64,000 nucleotides of DNA from Ruegeria sp. HKCCD8929 (GTDB lineage Bacteria > Pseudomonadota > Alphaproteobacteria > Rhodobacterales > Rhodobacteraceae). Of the stretch, positions 24,488 through 34,179 are shown piece after piece. The notes below the pieces were generated by a model, which did not search any database, was not told the DNA's origin, and worked only from the letters and a program-made list of their open reading frames with translations. A program made the translations under genes and the position numbers. The stretch covers positions 1 to 64,000 of the forward strand of contig NZ_WPZY01000004.1 in NCBI RefSeq assembly GCF_013031405.1, in the 5' to 3' direction. Every line of letters starts with the position of its first letter. Within the stretch, counting starts at the first letter, position 1.

Positions 24488-24714
24488 GTGGAAGTGATCG
24501 TTTCGCTGTTCGGTCGGTATGATGATGAACGTGCGCTTGATCAGCCCCAAAGGGGGGAGTCCGAATAGCGAGCGCTAAACCCGGAGGTAATTTTATGATA
24601 TTCTTGTCGAGCACTACCAGAAGAAGACATTACGCCGGTATAACCGGAACTATGTGACCTGACGTTCGCAAAAGGTCCAACTCATTTGAAAACAGAAGAT
24701 TTGGAGGACTAGAT

Positions 24715-26448
24715 ATGGCCGCCAAGTATAAAACCTTTACATTCAATGCCGCTGGCGCTCCTTCGGAGTCGTCCCTTGCTGCTCCCACCGGTTTGCAAGC
24801 TGCCCTCGCAGACGGTTCTCAAGAAGCAGTTGGGGGACCGCCCTCCGAGTCCCCCGTTTTTCAATCCGACGAGATGGCCGCACGGTATTATGCCAAACAA
24901 CTGCTGGTATCCGCTAAGGATTCCGAACTCACTGACGTCATTGCGCCCGAGGACACCTCGACCACACCCGGCCTCGTACTAACCCGGGCAGAAGAACTGC
25001 CCGCCGCGGGTGCACGCTCTGTGCATTTCGAGCAACAGGCCCGAGGCATTCCTGTCTTCGGTACCAATGCCGTGGTCGAATTGGAGGCATACAGCCGACG
25101 GCTCAACTCCTTCGACGCAGTACTCACCAACTCCCCGGATGTCTCGCCTGTGGCAACACTCAGCGCCGCACAAGCCCTTGACAGCATCAGGGCTTTTTCA
25201 GGAGCGACTCTTGAAGCAGTAGAGGTCGAAGCCCCGGTGCTTTGCTACTTTGCCACTCAGGACGGCGGCGACTGGCACCTAACATTTCACTTCAAGAGCG
25301 TGCCCGGCGCACCTCGTGAAACCGTAGATGCACTCTCTGAGGGCCATGGCCATGGCATAGGCCCGTCTCCGCGCGAGCACTTTCTAATGTTCGATTACCT
25401 GGTCGACGCCCATTCCGGGGAGATTGTTTATTACTTTAGTTCTCAGCCGTTCCTCGACATACCTGTCCTCTGCCAGGGTGACGACGATATCGGTATTCAG
25501 CGCGACTTTCACGGTAGAACCAACGGTAACGGCTTTGAAATGGTCGACCCGCTGCGAAACATTGAAACTTTCGACCACAGTCTCAATGACATCACCTCCC
25601 CGCCAACCGCCACTCCCATCGACAGTGCGGCTACCGATTTCATGAGCAGCAATCCTGCCGGTGTGAGTGCGCACTTTCATGCGACTTTGGTCTTCGACTT
25701 CTTCAACAATGTTTTGAAGCGCAATGGAATTGATGGCAAAGGCATGCGCCTCATCTCTATGGTGAATTGTACCTATTCACAGCATAGCCCCCCTCCAGTC
25801 TGGAAGAATGCGGTCTGGTGGAACAAACGCATGTGGTATGGACAAACCCAAAACTCCACGGGCCAGTTCGAAAGTTACGCACGCCATCTGGATGTTATCG
25901 CGCATGAATTGAGTCATGGCGTCACCGAAACTACAAGCAATCTTGTCTATCGGGACGAATCAGGCGCTCTGAACGAGTCTTTCAGCGACATCTTCGGAAT
26001 ACTGGTTAAGAATTGGTATCCCGACGAGCCAAAACCCTTGAGAAACTGGAATTGGGAACTCGGGTCCGGGCTAGGTAATGGCGGTTTGCCGCTCCGTGAT
26101 ATGGAGAACCCAGCCCGCACCGGCGATCCCGATCACTGGTCGCAACGCCGACATATCGGAACGCCATTCGACAATGGCGGAGTACACATCAACAGCAACA
26201 TTCACAACAAGGCTGCCTACAATCTATTCAATTCACAGGATGCGAACGGAGATCCTTTGTTGCAGCCAGGCGAGACAGGCTTGCTTTACTACCTGACACT
26301 CACTCGCTTGTCGCGCATGGCAACTTTCCGCGACTGTCGGCGCACCCTGCGTTCTGCCGCCCTAACATACTTTAGAGGCGATCCTGCTAAATCCGCGGAT
26401 GTGCAAGCCGCAATCAATTCGGCATATGCAAGTGTTGGAATCGTCTGA
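24715..26448 (+). CDS. Thermolysin-family (M4) metallopeptidase
   Basis: 577 residues. The N-terminal region (about 1-215) resembles the M4 propeptide (FTP then PepSY-like parts; VLTRAEELPAAGARSVHFEQ and WHLTFHFKSVPGAPRE). The catalytic domain has HELSH at 397-401, the third zinc ligand Glu421 in NESFSDIFG, and the active-site His in GGVHINSNIHNKAAYNLF. The C-terminal helical domain is complete (TYFRGDPAKSADVQAAINSAY). No Sec signal peptide is visible at the N-terminus (MAAKYKTFTFNAAG), so export would need another route or the protein acts on lysis. It is the island's cargo gene. AGATTTGGAGG precedes the ATG. Confidence 0.9.
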   Translation: MAAKYKTFTFNAAGAPSESSLAAPTGLQAALADGSQEAVGGPPSESPVFQSDEMAARYYAKQLLVSAKDSELTDVIAPEDTSTTPGLVLTRAEELPAAGARSVHFEQQARGIPVFGTNAVVELEAYSRRLNSFDAVLTNSPDVSPVATLSAAQALDSIRAFSGATLEAVEVEAPVLCYFATQDGGDWHLTFHFKSVPGAPRETVDALSEGHGHGIGPSPREHFLMFDYLVDAHSGEIVYYFSSQPFLDIPVLCQGDDDIGIQRDFHGRTNGNGFEMVDPLRNIETFDHSLNDITSPPTATPIDSAATDFMSSNPAGVSAHFHATLVFDFFNNVLKRNGIDGKGMRLISMVNCTYSQHSPPPVWKNAVWWNKRMWYGQTQNSTGQFESYARHLDVIAHELSHGVTETTSNLVYRDESGALNESFSDIFGILVKNWYPDEPKPLRNWNWELGSGLGNGGLPLRDMENPARTGDPDHWSQRRHIGTPFDNGGVHINSNIHNKAAYNLFNSQDANGDPLLQPGETGLLYYLTLTRLSRMATFRDCRRTLRSAALTYFRGDPAKSADVQAAINSAYASVGIV

Positions 26449-26520
26449 CACTGTATGAAATCACCGGCACGGATTTAAATCTCCAAGCGCGGTAAGTGTG
26501 CCTGCACTATTGGCGCCGCT

Positions 26521-26550
26521 TTTTGCTGCATTTTGTTGCATTTTGCTGGC
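26521..26550. repeat. Three tandem 10-bp repeats near the right attachment site
   Basis: TTTTGCTGCA, TTTTGTTGCA and TTTTGCTGGC run back to back in the otherwise empty interval 26449-26767. Helical-turn spacing near the attachment site suggests integrase arm sites. Similar TTGTTGCA motifs occur left of the left repeat at about 18791-18811. Confidence 0.45.
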
Positions 26551-26767
26551 AAAGTAGGTACGCGCTCCGCGTCCACTTTTGAAGGGTTAAGTGGCTTTTT
26601 TGCTGGTTTCAGCTAGTTGTCGGGGAGGAGCGAATAACTGGTGCACATCGAAGTTAGCATACCCAAAGGCCTCGGCAAACGCGGAATATTTGTCCCCCAT
26701 GTGTCCCCCAGACAAGAAATCGCATCGGGATGGCAGCGTTGTGGTTCTTGTAAGTCATTGAAAACAG

Positions 26768-26843
26768 TGGTGAGCCGTGCAGGATTCGAACCTGCGACCC
26801 ACTGATTAAAAGTCAGTTGCTCTACCAACTGAGCTAACGGCCC
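26768..26843 (-). tRNA. tRNA-Lys (anticodon UUU)
   Basis: Read on the minus strand it starts GGGCCGTTAGCTCAGTTGG and ends CGGCTCACCA, with CCA encoded. The acceptor stem GGGCCGT/ACGGCTC pairs fully (one G-U). The anticodon loop is CTTTTAA between ACTGA and TCAGT, giving anticodon TTT (Lys). The T-arm GCAGGTTCGAATCCTGC is standard. The 3' half is the integration target of the adjacent island. Confidence 0.97.
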
Positions 26844-27053
26844 ACTTCTGTGTCGGATCACTCGATCCGTGGCGCTCTCTAAGGCATTTTGCCGGGTGGG
26901 TTCAAGACCTTATTTCGCACCTCGTGCCGCCCTAGTTTTCCAACCGTCCAGCGACCCGATAGGCGGCCTAATTAGGGAGCACACGGAGGGGGGTCAAGAC
27001 CTTTTTTCAGAAATCTCGGCCGCAGGGTGGATTCGCCCCCGGAGCAGCGCTAT

Positions 27054-27896
27054 ATGCCCGCCATGCAACGCCAGACGGATACCGGTTTGCCCCTGATGAA
27101 GATGCACGGGCTGGGCAATGACTTTGTCATTGTCGACGCGCGCGCGCAGGAGATCGGGATCACCCCGGCTCTGGCGCGGGGAATAGCCCATCGGCAGTTC
27201 GGGGTCGGGTTCGATCAGCTGACGGTGATCGAGAACGGTACCGGGGACGCGCATCTGGTGTTCTACAATGCCGACGGCTCGACCTCCGCCGCTTGCGGCA
27301 ATGCAACGCGCTGCGTGGCGCGACATCTGATGGAGGAGACCGGCAAGACCGAGTTGCTCCTGACCACCGAGCGGGGCGCGCTGATGGCGCGGGATGCGGG
27401 CGACGGGCTGACCTCGGTCAATATGGGGGCACCGCAGCTCGACTGGCGCGAGATCCCACTAGCCGAAGAGGTGGACACGCTGGAACTGCCCATCGAAGGG
27501 GGCCCGACGGCCACCGGAATGGGCAACCCGCACTGCACCTTCTTTGTCGAGGATGCCGAGGCGATCCCGCTGGAAGAGTTCGGCGCCCGCTACGAATACC
27601 ACCCGCTCTATCCTCAGCGCACCAACGTGCAGGTCGCACAGCTCATCGGCCCCGATCACATCCGCATGCGGGTGTGGGAGCGGGGCGTGGGCATCACGCT
27701 GGCCTCCGGCTCTTCCTCCTGCGCTACGGCCGTTGCCGCCGCCCGACGGGGGCTTACCGGGCGCAAGGTACAGATCGACCTCGACGGCGGCACGCTCTGG
27801 ATCGATTGGCGCGAGGATGGGGTCTGGATGACCGGCCCGACCATGCATGTCTTCTCCGGCACCCTGACCCGGGAATTTCTGGAGAGCCTCAGATGA
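27054..27896 (+). CDS. dapF: Diaminopimelate epimerase
   Basis: 280 residues. DapF converts LL- to meso-diaminopimelate for lysine and peptidoglycan synthesis in the cytoplasm, using two cysteines as acid and base. Both are present: Cys81 in GSTSAACGNATRCVA, and the second in ASGSSSCATAVAAAR near the C-terminus. The N-terminus MKMHGLGNDFVIVDAR is diagnostic. ATG 27054 has GGAG at about 27040; ATG 27063 is also possible. Its stop overlaps the mtaB start (ATGA). Confidence 0.97.
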   Translation: MPAMQRQTDTGLPLMKMHGLGNDFVIVDARAQEIGITPALARGIAHRQFGVGFDQLTVIENGTGDAHLVFYNADGSTSAACGNATRCVARHLMEETGKTELLLTTERGALMARDAGDGLTSVNMGAPQLDWREIPLAEEVDTLELPIEGGPTATGMGNPHCTFFVEDAEAIPLEEFGARYEYHPLYPQRTNVQVAQLIGPDHIRMRVWERGVGITLASGSSSCATAVAAARRGLTGRKVQIDLDGGTLWIDWREDGVWMTGPTMHVFSGTLTREFLESLR

Positions 27897-29149
27897 GCGC
27901 GCCCAAATTCACCACGCTGGGCTGCCGTCTCAACGCCTATGAGACCGAGGCGATGAAGGAGCTGTCGGCGCAGGCAGGCCTCACCGACGCCGTGATCGTG
28001 AACACCTGCGCGGTGACCTCCGAAGCGGTGCGCAAGGCGCGGCAGGAGATCCGCAAGCTGCGCCGCGAAAACCCGGATGCGCGCCTGATCGTGACCGGTT
28101 GCGCCGCGCAGACGGAACCCCAGACCTTCGCCGCCATGGATGAGGTCAACGCGGTCATCGGCAACACCGAAAAGATGCAGCCCGAGACCTGGACCGGCAT
28201 GGCCGCCGATTTCATCGGCGAAACCGAGGCGGTGCAGGTCGACGACATCATGTCGGTCACCGAGACCGCCGGGCATCTCATCGACGGGTTCGGCACCCGC
28301 TCGCGCGCCTATGTGCAGGTCCAGAACGGCTGCGACCACCGCTGCACCTTCTGCATCATCCCCTATGGCCGCGGCAACTCGCGCAGCGTCCCTGCAGGCG
28401 TGGTGGTGGATCAGATCAAGCGCCTGGTGGATCGCGGCTATAACGAGGTGGTGCTGACCGGGGTCGACCTGACCTCATGGGGCGCCGACCTGCCGGCGCA
28501 ACCCCAACTGGGCGATCTGGTCATGCGCATCCTGAAACTAGTGCCCGACCTGCCGCGCCTGCGCATCAGCTCGATCGACTCGATCGAGGTGGATGACAAC
28601 CTGATGCAGGCCATCGCCACCGAGCCGCGCCTGATGCCGCATCTGCACCTCAGCCTGCAACATGGCGACGACCTGATTCTGAAACGGATGAAACGCCGCC
28701 ACCTGCGCGACGACGCCATCCGCTTTGCCGAAGACGCGCGCAAGCTGCGGCCTGAGATGACCTTTGGCGCCGATATCATCGCCGGGTTCCCCACCGAAAC
28801 CGAGGCGCATTTCGAGAACTCGCTGAAGCTGGTCCGGGACTGCAACCTGACCTGGCTGCACGTGTTCCCCTACTCGCCCCGCTCCGGCACGCCCGCCGCG
28901 CGGATGCCGCAGGTGAACGGCAAGGCCATCAAGGAGCGCGCCGCCCGGCTGCGCGCCGAGGGCAACCGGCAAGTGCAAAACCACCTCAGCGCCCAGATCG
29001 GCAAGACCCATCGCATCCTGATGGAAAACCCGCATATGGGCCGGACCGAGCAGTTTGCCGAGGTGCAGTTCGGCTCGCCCAAGGCCGAAGGCGCGGTGAT
29101 CGAGGCGCTGGTGACAGGAACGGATGCGACCTCCCTGCGCGCGGCCTGA
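27893..29149 (+). CDS. mtaB: tRNA threonylcarbamoyladenosine methylthiotransferase MtaB
   Basis: 418 residues. MtaB converts t6A37 of tRNAs to ms2t6A37. The N-terminal UPF0004 domain has TTLGCRLNAYETEAM, NTCAVT and VTGCAAQ, giving the three cysteines of the auxiliary 4Fe-4S cluster. The radical-SAM motif is CDHRCTFCIIPYGRG (C-x3-C-x2-C). The C-terminal TRAM region is short. NTCAVT rather than NTCAFI, with the length, supports MtaB over MiaB. The ATG overlaps the dapF stop. Confidence 0.93.
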   Translation: MSAPKFTTLGCRLNAYETEAMKELSAQAGLTDAVIVNTCAVTSEAVRKARQEIRKLRRENPDARLIVTGCAAQTEPQTFAAMDEVNAVIGNTEKMQPETWTGMAADFIGETEAVQVDDIMSVTETAGHLIDGFGTRSRAYVQVQNGCDHRCTFCIIPYGRGNSRSVPAGVVVDQIKRLVDRGYNEVVLTGVDLTSWGADLPAQPQLGDLVMRILKLVPDLPRLRISSIDSIEVDDNLMQAIATEPRLMPHLHLSLQHGDDLILKRMKRRHLRDDAIRFAEDARKLRPEMTFGADIIAGFPTETEAHFENSLKLVRDCNLTWLHVFPYSPRSGTPAARMPQVNGKAIKERAARLRAEGNRQVQNHLSAQIGKTHRILMENPHMGRTEQFAEVQFGSPKAEGAVIEALVTGTDATSLRAA

Positions 29150-29279
29150 GCCTTTGCGGGGGCGGTTGTATACCCCCGGATGACACCCCATATTCCCGCA
29201 CGACAGGCCGAATATTTGGCCGCTTTGACGTGTTATGGTATTTGATAGTGATTATTTGTGTGAAAATTGGACAAAAAGT

Positions 29280-29666
29280 ATGAAGCCACAGTTATTGGTT
29301 GCGACCCTCATCTGTACATTTGCCGCAAGCGGCACATTCGCAGACACGCTGCCCGAGGGACGGTGGAGCGTTGATATCAAATCAAAATACCCGTTCACCC
29401 TGCAATTGCAGACCCGAAACGGACAGGCCTCGATCCCGGACGGACGGGTCGGGGAAAGCACCGCAACCCGAGTCTCCACTTTGGCCGCCAAGGGCAGAAC
29501 CCTGGTTGTCGATGTCGATTTTACCGGGGGCCGGTGCGGGGCGAACTCCAAGGGCCGGCTGGCCCTGAAACGAAACGACAAGGGCAAGTGGAACGGCACC
29601 TGGAGCGGCCATTGCGCAAGCAACGGGGCCAAGTTCAACGCCAAGGCGCGCGCCAGCTCGCCATAG
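29280..29666 (+). CDS. Small secreted protein of unknown function
   Basis: 128 residues from ATG 29280: Sec signal MKPQLLVATLICTFAASGTF, cleavage near TFADT. The mature part is beta-rich and basic (GRWSVDIKSKYPFTLQLQTR, then KGKWNGTWSGHCASNGAKF) with two Cys that could form a disulfide. The TWSG/KGKWNGTW pattern recalls small lipocalin-like or periplasmic beta-barrels, but I do not recognise the family. Confidence 0.65.
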   Translation: MKPQLLVATLICTFAASGTFADTLPEGRWSVDIKSKYPFTLQLQTRNGQASIPDGRVGESTATRVSTLAAKGRTLVVDVDFTGGRCGANSKGRLALKRNDKGKWNGTWSGHCASNGAKFNAKARASSP

Positions 29667-29792
29667 CGACCCCTGACTTAGGGTGTTTCGGGAACACGCT
29701 GACACATCCCTGATCGCCAATGTCCCAAGAGCGCGACGGGGTATTGGCGCTTCAAGCTTCCCCGAAACGCCATTGGCGCACACCGGCGGAAA

Positions 29793-29822
29793 GAAAAAAC
29801 CCCGCGCCGGGTAAGCGCGGGG
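29793..29822 (-). terminator. Rho-independent terminator of the petABC operon
   Basis: On the minus strand CCCCGCGC...GCGCGGGG (29800-29822, 8-bp stem, short loop) is followed by TTTTTT. It lies 24 bases after the petC stop at 29846, the classic arrangement. Confidence 0.85.
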
Positions 29823-29845
29823 TCATCTGTTCAGCACTTTGACGG

Positions 29846-30637
29846 TTAGTGCTTCTTGCCCTTCACCGGCGCCCAGAGACGCTTGTTGGTGAGGTACAGC
29901 AGCACCGACAAGATGGTCAGGAAGATCACCCCGATAAAACCGGCCTGCTTGCGTGCCATCATCTTGGGCTCGGCGGCCCACATCAGGAACGCGGCAACGT
30001 CCTGCGACATGGCTTCGACGGTCGCCTCGTGACCGTCCGCGAACTCGACCTGCTCATCGAACAGCGGCGGCGCCATCGAGATCCAGCCACCGGGGAAGGC
30101 GGAGTTCTCGTAGAGGATGGTGCCAGCCTCTTCCTTTTCCTCACCGGTATAGCCGTCCAGCAGCGAGGCGATGTATTCCGCGCCGCCCATGCCCTTGAAC
30201 AGCTGGTTGATGCCCAGACCGGCAGGCCCGTGGAAGCCCGCACGCGCCTTGGCCATCATGCTCAGGTCGGGCGCACCGGCAGCGGTGTTGGCCGGGAAGT
30301 GATCGGTCGGGCGTGCCTCGCGGTCATCGTCCAGTTCGGGGTCGAAAACGGTAAAGTTCTCGGCCGCATAGGCGCGCACCTGATCCTCGGGCAGGCCCAC
30401 GCCACCCTCATCCGACAGCGTGCGCAGCGGAACGTATTGCAGACCGTGGCAGGCCGCGCAGACCTCGGTATAGATCTGCAGACCGCGTTGCAGCTGGTTC
30501 TGGTCGTATTTGCCGAACGGCCCCTCGAACGAGAACTGGAAGTCCTCGATATGCTGCTCGCCGCCGCCTGCCGCGAACGACGCGGCAGGGGTCAGAGCCA
30601 GGGCAAAAGCGGCACCGATTGCAAGTTTCTTCAACAT
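29846..30637 (-). CDS. petC: Cytochrome c1 of the bc1 complex
   Basis: 263 residues with a Sec signal ([20 protein letters not shown]). The heme motif is [16 protein letters not shown] (CxxCH) and the axial Met region lies in the later part. A C-terminal membrane anchor ([19 protein letters not shown]) fixes it to the inner membrane with the heme in the periplasm. It accepts electrons from the Rieske protein and passes them to a soluble c-type cytochrome. It is the last gene of petABC (fbcC in Rhodobacter naming) and 18 bases after petB. Confidence 0.97.
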   Translation of the reverse strand: MLKKLAIGAAFALALTPAASFAAGGGEQHIEDFQFSFEGPFGKYDQNQLQRGLQIYTEVCAACHGLQYVPLRTLSDEGGVGLPEDQVRAYAAENFTVFDPELDDDREARPTDHFPANTAAGAPDLSMMAKARAGFHGPAGLGINQLFKGMGGAEYIASLLDGYTGEEKEEAGTILYENSAFPGGWISMAPPLFDEQVEFADGHEATVEAMSQDVAAFLMWAAEPKMMARKQAGFIGVIFLTILSVLLYLTNKRLWAPVKGKKH

Positions 30638-30655
30638 GGTTTCCGGTCCCTCTTC

Positions 30656-31987
30656 TTACTCGGCGGGCGTGGCGTCGCCGCCAGCCTTGCCATAATGCGC
30701 ATTGAAGTCTTCCTCGATGGTCTCCGGCTGCGCGGTGGGCTTCTCGATCACGCCCAGGATCGGCAGGATCACGAAGAAATAGGCGAACCAGTAGGCCGAG
30801 GCGATCAGCGACCAAGTCGCAAAAGGCTCCTCGGCGGGCATCGCCCCCAGCCACATCAGGGCGAAGAAATCGAAGATCAGCAGGTAGAACCACCATTTGA
30901 ACATCGGACGGTACTTGCCCGAACGCACGGTCGAGGTGTCCAACCACGGCGCCAGCGCCATGGCCAGGATCGCACCGAACATCGCCAGAACTCCAAAGAA
31001 CTTGGCGTCGATGATGCCGCCGGTGATGAAGCTGGCGAACTGAACGACCCAGACCTCACCGGTAAAGGCCCGCAGGATCGCGTAGAACGGCAGGAAGTAC
31101 CATTCGGGCACGATGTGTGCAGGCGTGACCAGCGGGTTGGCCTCGATGTAGTTGTCCGGGTGGCCCAGATAGTTCGGCATGTAGCCGACGATGGCCCAGA
31201 AGACGACCAGAATAACGGCCAGTGCGAACACGTCCTTGATCACGAAATACGGCCAGAACGGCAGCGTGTCCTTCTCGGCCTCGGCTTTCGAGCCGCGGCG
31301 AACCTCAACACCGGTGGGGTTGTTGTTGCCGGTCGAATGGAAGGCCCAGATATGCACCACCACCAGCGCCGCAATCACGAAGGGCAGCAGGTAGTGCAGC
31401 GAGAAGAAGCGGTTCAGCGTGGCGTTGTCCACGGCAGGCCCGCCCAGCAGCCAGGTCTGGATCGATTCTCCGATGAACGGGATCGCGCCAAACAGGCCGG
31501 TGATCACGGTCGCACCCCAGAAGGACATCTGCCCCCAGGGCAGCACGTAACCCATGAAGGCGGTGCCCATCATGCACAGATAGATCAGCATGCCGATGAT
31601 CCACGTGATCTCGCGCGGGGACTTGTACGAGCCGTAGAACAGGCCGCGGAAGATGTGGATATAGACCGCGACAAAGAACAGCGAGGCGCCGTTCATGTGC
31701 AGGTAGCGCAGCATATAGCCGCCATTCACGTTGCGCATGATGTGCTCGATGCTGGCAAAGGCCATATCAACATGCGGCGTGTAGTGCATCACCAGAATGA
31801 TGCCGGTGACGATTTGCAGCACCAGGCAGAACGCCAGGACGATGCCCCAGATCCACCACCAGTTCAGGTTCTTGGGCGTGGGGATCATAAGGGTGTCATA
31901 CAGCAGGCCGACGATGGGCAAGCGGCTGTGCAGCCACTTCTCGCCACCCGTCTTCGGTTCGTAGTGGTCGTGCGGAATACCGGACAT
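30656..31987 (-). CDS. petB: Cytochrome b of the bc1 complex
   Basis: 443 residues with eight predicted membrane helices. Heme b ligand histidines lie in the second and fourth helices ([20 protein letters not shown] contains the first of each pair). The Qo-site PEWY motif is seen as [15 protein letters not shown]. This subunit oxidises ubiquinol at Qo and reduces quinone at Qi. It has the C-terminal extension usual for Rhodobacteraceae. Located 12 bases downstream of petA. Confidence 0.97.
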   Translation of the reverse strand: MSGIPHDHYEPKTGGEKWLHSRLPIVGLLYDTLMIPTPKNLNWWWIWGIVLAFCLVLQIVTGIILVMHYTPHVDMAFASIEHIMRNVNGGYMLRYLHMNGASLFFVAVYIHIFRGLFYGSYKSPREITWIIGMLIYLCMMGTAFMGYVLPWGQMSFWGATVITGLFGAIPFIGESIQTWLLGGPAVDNATLNRFFSLHYLLPFVIAALVVVHIWAFHSTGNNNPTGVEVRRGSKAEAEKDTLPFWPYFVIKDVFALAVILVVFWAIVGYMPNYLGHPDNYIEANPLVTPAHIVPEWYFLPFYAILRAFTGEVWVVQFASFITGGIIDAKFFGVLAMFGAILAMALAPWLDTSTVRSGKYRPMFKWWFYLLIFDFFALMWLGAMPAEEPFATWSLIASAYWFAYFFVILPILGVIEKPTAQPETIEEDFNAHYGKAGGDATPAE

Positions 31988-31999
31988 GAGCGCGTCTCC

Positions 32000-32560
32000 T
32001 TATCCCAGCTTGATGGTAGTTTCGTCGACGAACTCGGCGACCGGAACGAACAGGTTCTCAGGCGCGGGCCCTTTGCGGATGCGGCCCGAGGTGTCGTAGT
32101 GCGAGCCATGGCAGGGGCAGAACCAGCCGTGGAAGTCGCCTGCGCCATCACCCAGCGGCACACAGCCCAGATGGGTACACACACCCATCATCACCAGCCA
32201 CTCACCGGCCTCGTCCAGGCTGCGGTTCTCGTCCGCGGCATCCAGACCCGGCTTGTTGGCGTTGCGGTCTTCCTGGTCCGGCAGTTCCGACAACTCGACC
32301 GCGCGGGCTTCGTCGATCTCTTCCTGGGTCCGGCGGCGAATGAACACCGGCTTGCCCAGCCACTTCACGGTGATCTGGGTGCCAACCTCGATGTCCGACA
32401 CGTCAACGCGAATCGAGGACAGCGCCTGAACGTCCGCCGACGGGTTCATCTGGTTGACCAGAGGCCAGACGGCGGCCCCCGTTGCTACTACACCTGCGCC
32501 ACCCGTGACATAGTAGAGGAAATCTCTGCGGGTGCCTTCGTGGTCTTCTGCGTGGGACAC
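32000..32560 (-). CDS. petA: Rieske iron-sulfur subunit of the bc1 complex
   Basis: 186 residues from GTG 32560 ([20 protein letters not shown]); GGAG lies eight bases upstream. Upstream ATGs in frame would add 48 residues foreign to the family. A Tat-type RRDFLYY precedes the single membrane helix. The 2Fe-2S motifs are VCTHLGCVP and [10 protein letters not shown]. Close to the Rhodobacter FbcF sequence. It is the first gene of the operon. Confidence 0.96.
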   Translation of the reverse strand: MSHAEDHEGTRRDFLYYVTGGAGVVATGAAVWPLVNQMNPSADVQALSSIRVDVSDIEVGTQITVKWLGKPVFIRRRTQEEIDEARAVELSELPDQEDRNANKPGLDAADENRSLDEAGEWLVMMGVCTHLGCVPLGDGAGDFHGWFCPCHGSHYDTSGRIRKGPAPENLFVPVAEFVDETTIKLG

Positions 32561-32896
32561 GAGGTTTTCTCCGATTCCAGCGCCCGAGCCCGGGCAAACA
32601 TGCATGTGCGCCGCACGAATGCGGTGACTCATCAGCGGGTATCTATCCGGGAGAAATCGGTTCGTCCAGCGGTCATAGGCGCGCACTACGCCGCATGTGC
32701 GCATTCATGTCGCAACGCAGACACAGAATTTCAAGACGACGACCATCCGAAAGTCCCCGATTTGCGCCTCAACCCCGCTATTTAACCCGCATTCCAGCCC
32801 CAAATTCCGGACGATTCGGAGACATCAGAACCACCCCGGCACACCCTTCAAACGAGAGGCAGTACATTGAACGGTGCGACCTGGCTGGGCTCAAAC
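32561..32896. other. Intergenic region upstream of petABC
   Basis: About 336 bases between the petA start and the end of the GFA gene. It must hold the petABC promoter on the minus strand. I see no gene, repeat or clear hairpin. Long open frames crossing this interval on the plus strand are antisense artefacts of high GC. Confidence 0.5.
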
Positions 32897-33331
32897 CTAT
32901 TCCGGTGCAGCGCCTGCATCCTCATGCGGCGGATCCCAAGGTTGGGCTTCTTCCTGAAATACCGAGAAACCGACATCAAACATCGACGGGTCGTCGAGCG
33001 TCGCTGCATGGAAATAGCGCCGTTCAGGAAAGCGCTCGGTGCGGCTCATCAGCGGCGACCCACAATGAGGGCAAAACCCGCTATAGGTAGCGGCCCCCGA
33101 GTCGCTCACCCCTTTGTATTCCTTGATATCGCCTTCGATCTTCACCGAGTCGAGCGGCAGTGCAAACGCCGAGGCATGTCCCGATCCCGTTGCGCGCTGG
33201 CATTTCCTGCAATGGCAGTTAAAGGAGAACTCGATATCCGCGTCACTGGCATAGCGGACAGAACCGCAGGCACATCCACCGCTCAATTTGCCTTTCATCT
33301 CCAAAACCTTTCGAAACAGCATCGGTGTCAT
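32897..33331 (-). CDS. GFA/CENP-V-family zinc-binding protein
   Basis: 144 residues. Zinc ligands typical of the GFA family are visible: GGCACGSVRY, then FNCHCRKCQRATGS, and FCPHCGSPL. The founding member is the glutathione-dependent formaldehyde-activating enzyme Gfa, but most relatives have unknown roles. ATG 33331 has GGGGAATTGA upstream; ATG 33298 (MKGKLSGGCACG) is an alternative, common in relatives. Stands alone, convergent with nothing in its transcript. Confidence 0.88.
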   Translation of the reverse strand: MTPMLFRKVLEMKGKLSGGCACGSVRYASDADIEFSFNCHCRKCQRATGSGHASAFALPLDSVKIEGDIKEYKGVSDSGAATYSGFCPHCGSPLMSRTERFPERRYFHAATLDDPSMFDVGFSVFQEEAQPWDPPHEDAGAAPE

Positions 33332-33604
33332 TCAATTCCCCATCATAACAGCAGAATACCGGGCTGCGCAGGCGCAGATCCTGCGCCTTGATTATGAGGA
33401 CGGGTCAATCCTTTGGTGCGAGGGGTCGAGTTAACGGCGTTCAGTGCGATGTAATTGACAATCGAGGGCTGTTTCCATTTCATCTAAAACATTAATTTTA
33501 AGCTATATTTCTTTATCTCAGGCCACAAACAATTTCACCTTGCACTTTCTGCGCGAATGCCGATAACCCGCCCGACGCGCGAACTCCACCAACGGAGAGT
33601 CTAC

Positions 33605-34051
33605 ATGACAAGGAACACTCTGGCCGCCCTCTTCCTGACGCTGGTCACCACGGCTCAGACACAGGCGGCGGGCGATCCCGACCGGGGCAAGGCGCTCTAC
33701 TCGCGCTGCGTCTCATGCCACGCGATCATCAAGGATGGCGAGGTTCTGGTGAAGGGCGGCATCACCGGCCCCAACCTCTACGGCGTGGTTGGCCGGGTCG
33801 CGGGCACCGAATACGACTATCTCAACGGCAGCGAGCGGCTGCCCATCGGCATGTTCACCGATGATATGATCCGCGCCGGGCAAGAGGGGTTGGTCTGGAC
33901 CGAGGACAACATCGCCGCCTACGCTGCCGATCCCATCGGTTTCATCCGCGCGTTCCTGAACGACGACACCGCCCGCCCCAACATGAGCGTCAAATTGAAA
34001 AAGGGCGCAGCCGACATCGCGGCCTATCTGACCACATTCAGCCCGGAATAG
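33605..34051 (+). CDS. Class I c-type cytochrome (periplasmic)
   Basis: 148 residues from ATG 33605, with ACGGAGAG upstream. Sec signal MTRNTLAALFLTLVTTAQTQ. Heme motif RCVSCHAII (CxxCH) near the mature N-terminus and the axial Met in RPNMSVKLKKG near the C-terminus. The layout is that of cytochrome c2/c550-like electron carriers. It is not in an operon with the bc1 genes but could be one of their electron acceptors. Bases 33332-33604 hold its promoter region only. Confidence 0.9.
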   Translation: MTRNTLAALFLTLVTTAQTQAAGDPDRGKALYSRCVSCHAIIKDGEVLVKGGITGPNLYGVVGRVAGTEYDYLNGSERLPIGMFTDDMIRAGQEGLVWTEDNIAAYAADPIGFIRAFLNDDTARPNMSVKLKKGAADIAAYLTTFSPE

Positions 34052-34179
34052 AGCCTGATTCACATCCAGATCTCGGGCGCCCAAAGCGCTTTACGTTTGA
34101 TTTGAACCGGAATACGCTACCTCTCCCTTAGGTCGAACGCGCATTCCGGTGAACGTATCTCAGATAAAACGCAAAACGC

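Larger units (their letters stand above)
18926..26765. mobile_element. Integrative element in tRNA-Lys (about 7.8 kb)
   Basis: Bounded by 47-bp direct repeats (18879-18925 and 26766-26812). It contains a P4-type integrase next to the left repeat, an AlpA-like regulator, a possible Rep-like gene, several small hypothetical genes and a thermolysin-family peptidase as cargo. No relaxase, type IV secretion or capsid genes are present, so it is a small mobilisable or satellite-like island, not a conjugative element or full prophage. The integrase is at the end away from the reconstituted tRNA. Confidence 0.85.

Noticed and set aside
26613..26861. A small minus-strand frame covering tRNA-Lys
   Set aside because: It is translation of the tRNA gene and its flank, a common false gene (LAQLVEQLTF-type product).
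27293..27892. Upstream extension of the mtaB frame inside dapF
   Set aside because: The extra 200 codons are an out-of-frame reading of dapF; ATG 27893 fits the family N-terminus and overlaps the dapF stop.
30510..31394. Search for CRISPR-like repeat arrays and rRNA genes across the window
   Set aside because: No regularly spaced repeats of 24-40 bp and no rRNA-like sequence were seen anywhere; the coordinates are only nominal.
29849..32785. A 978-codon open frame on the plus strand
   Set aside because: It is antisense to petABC, whose products are unmistakable. Long antisense frames are expected at this GC content; composition is Arg/Gln/His-rich and there is no domain.
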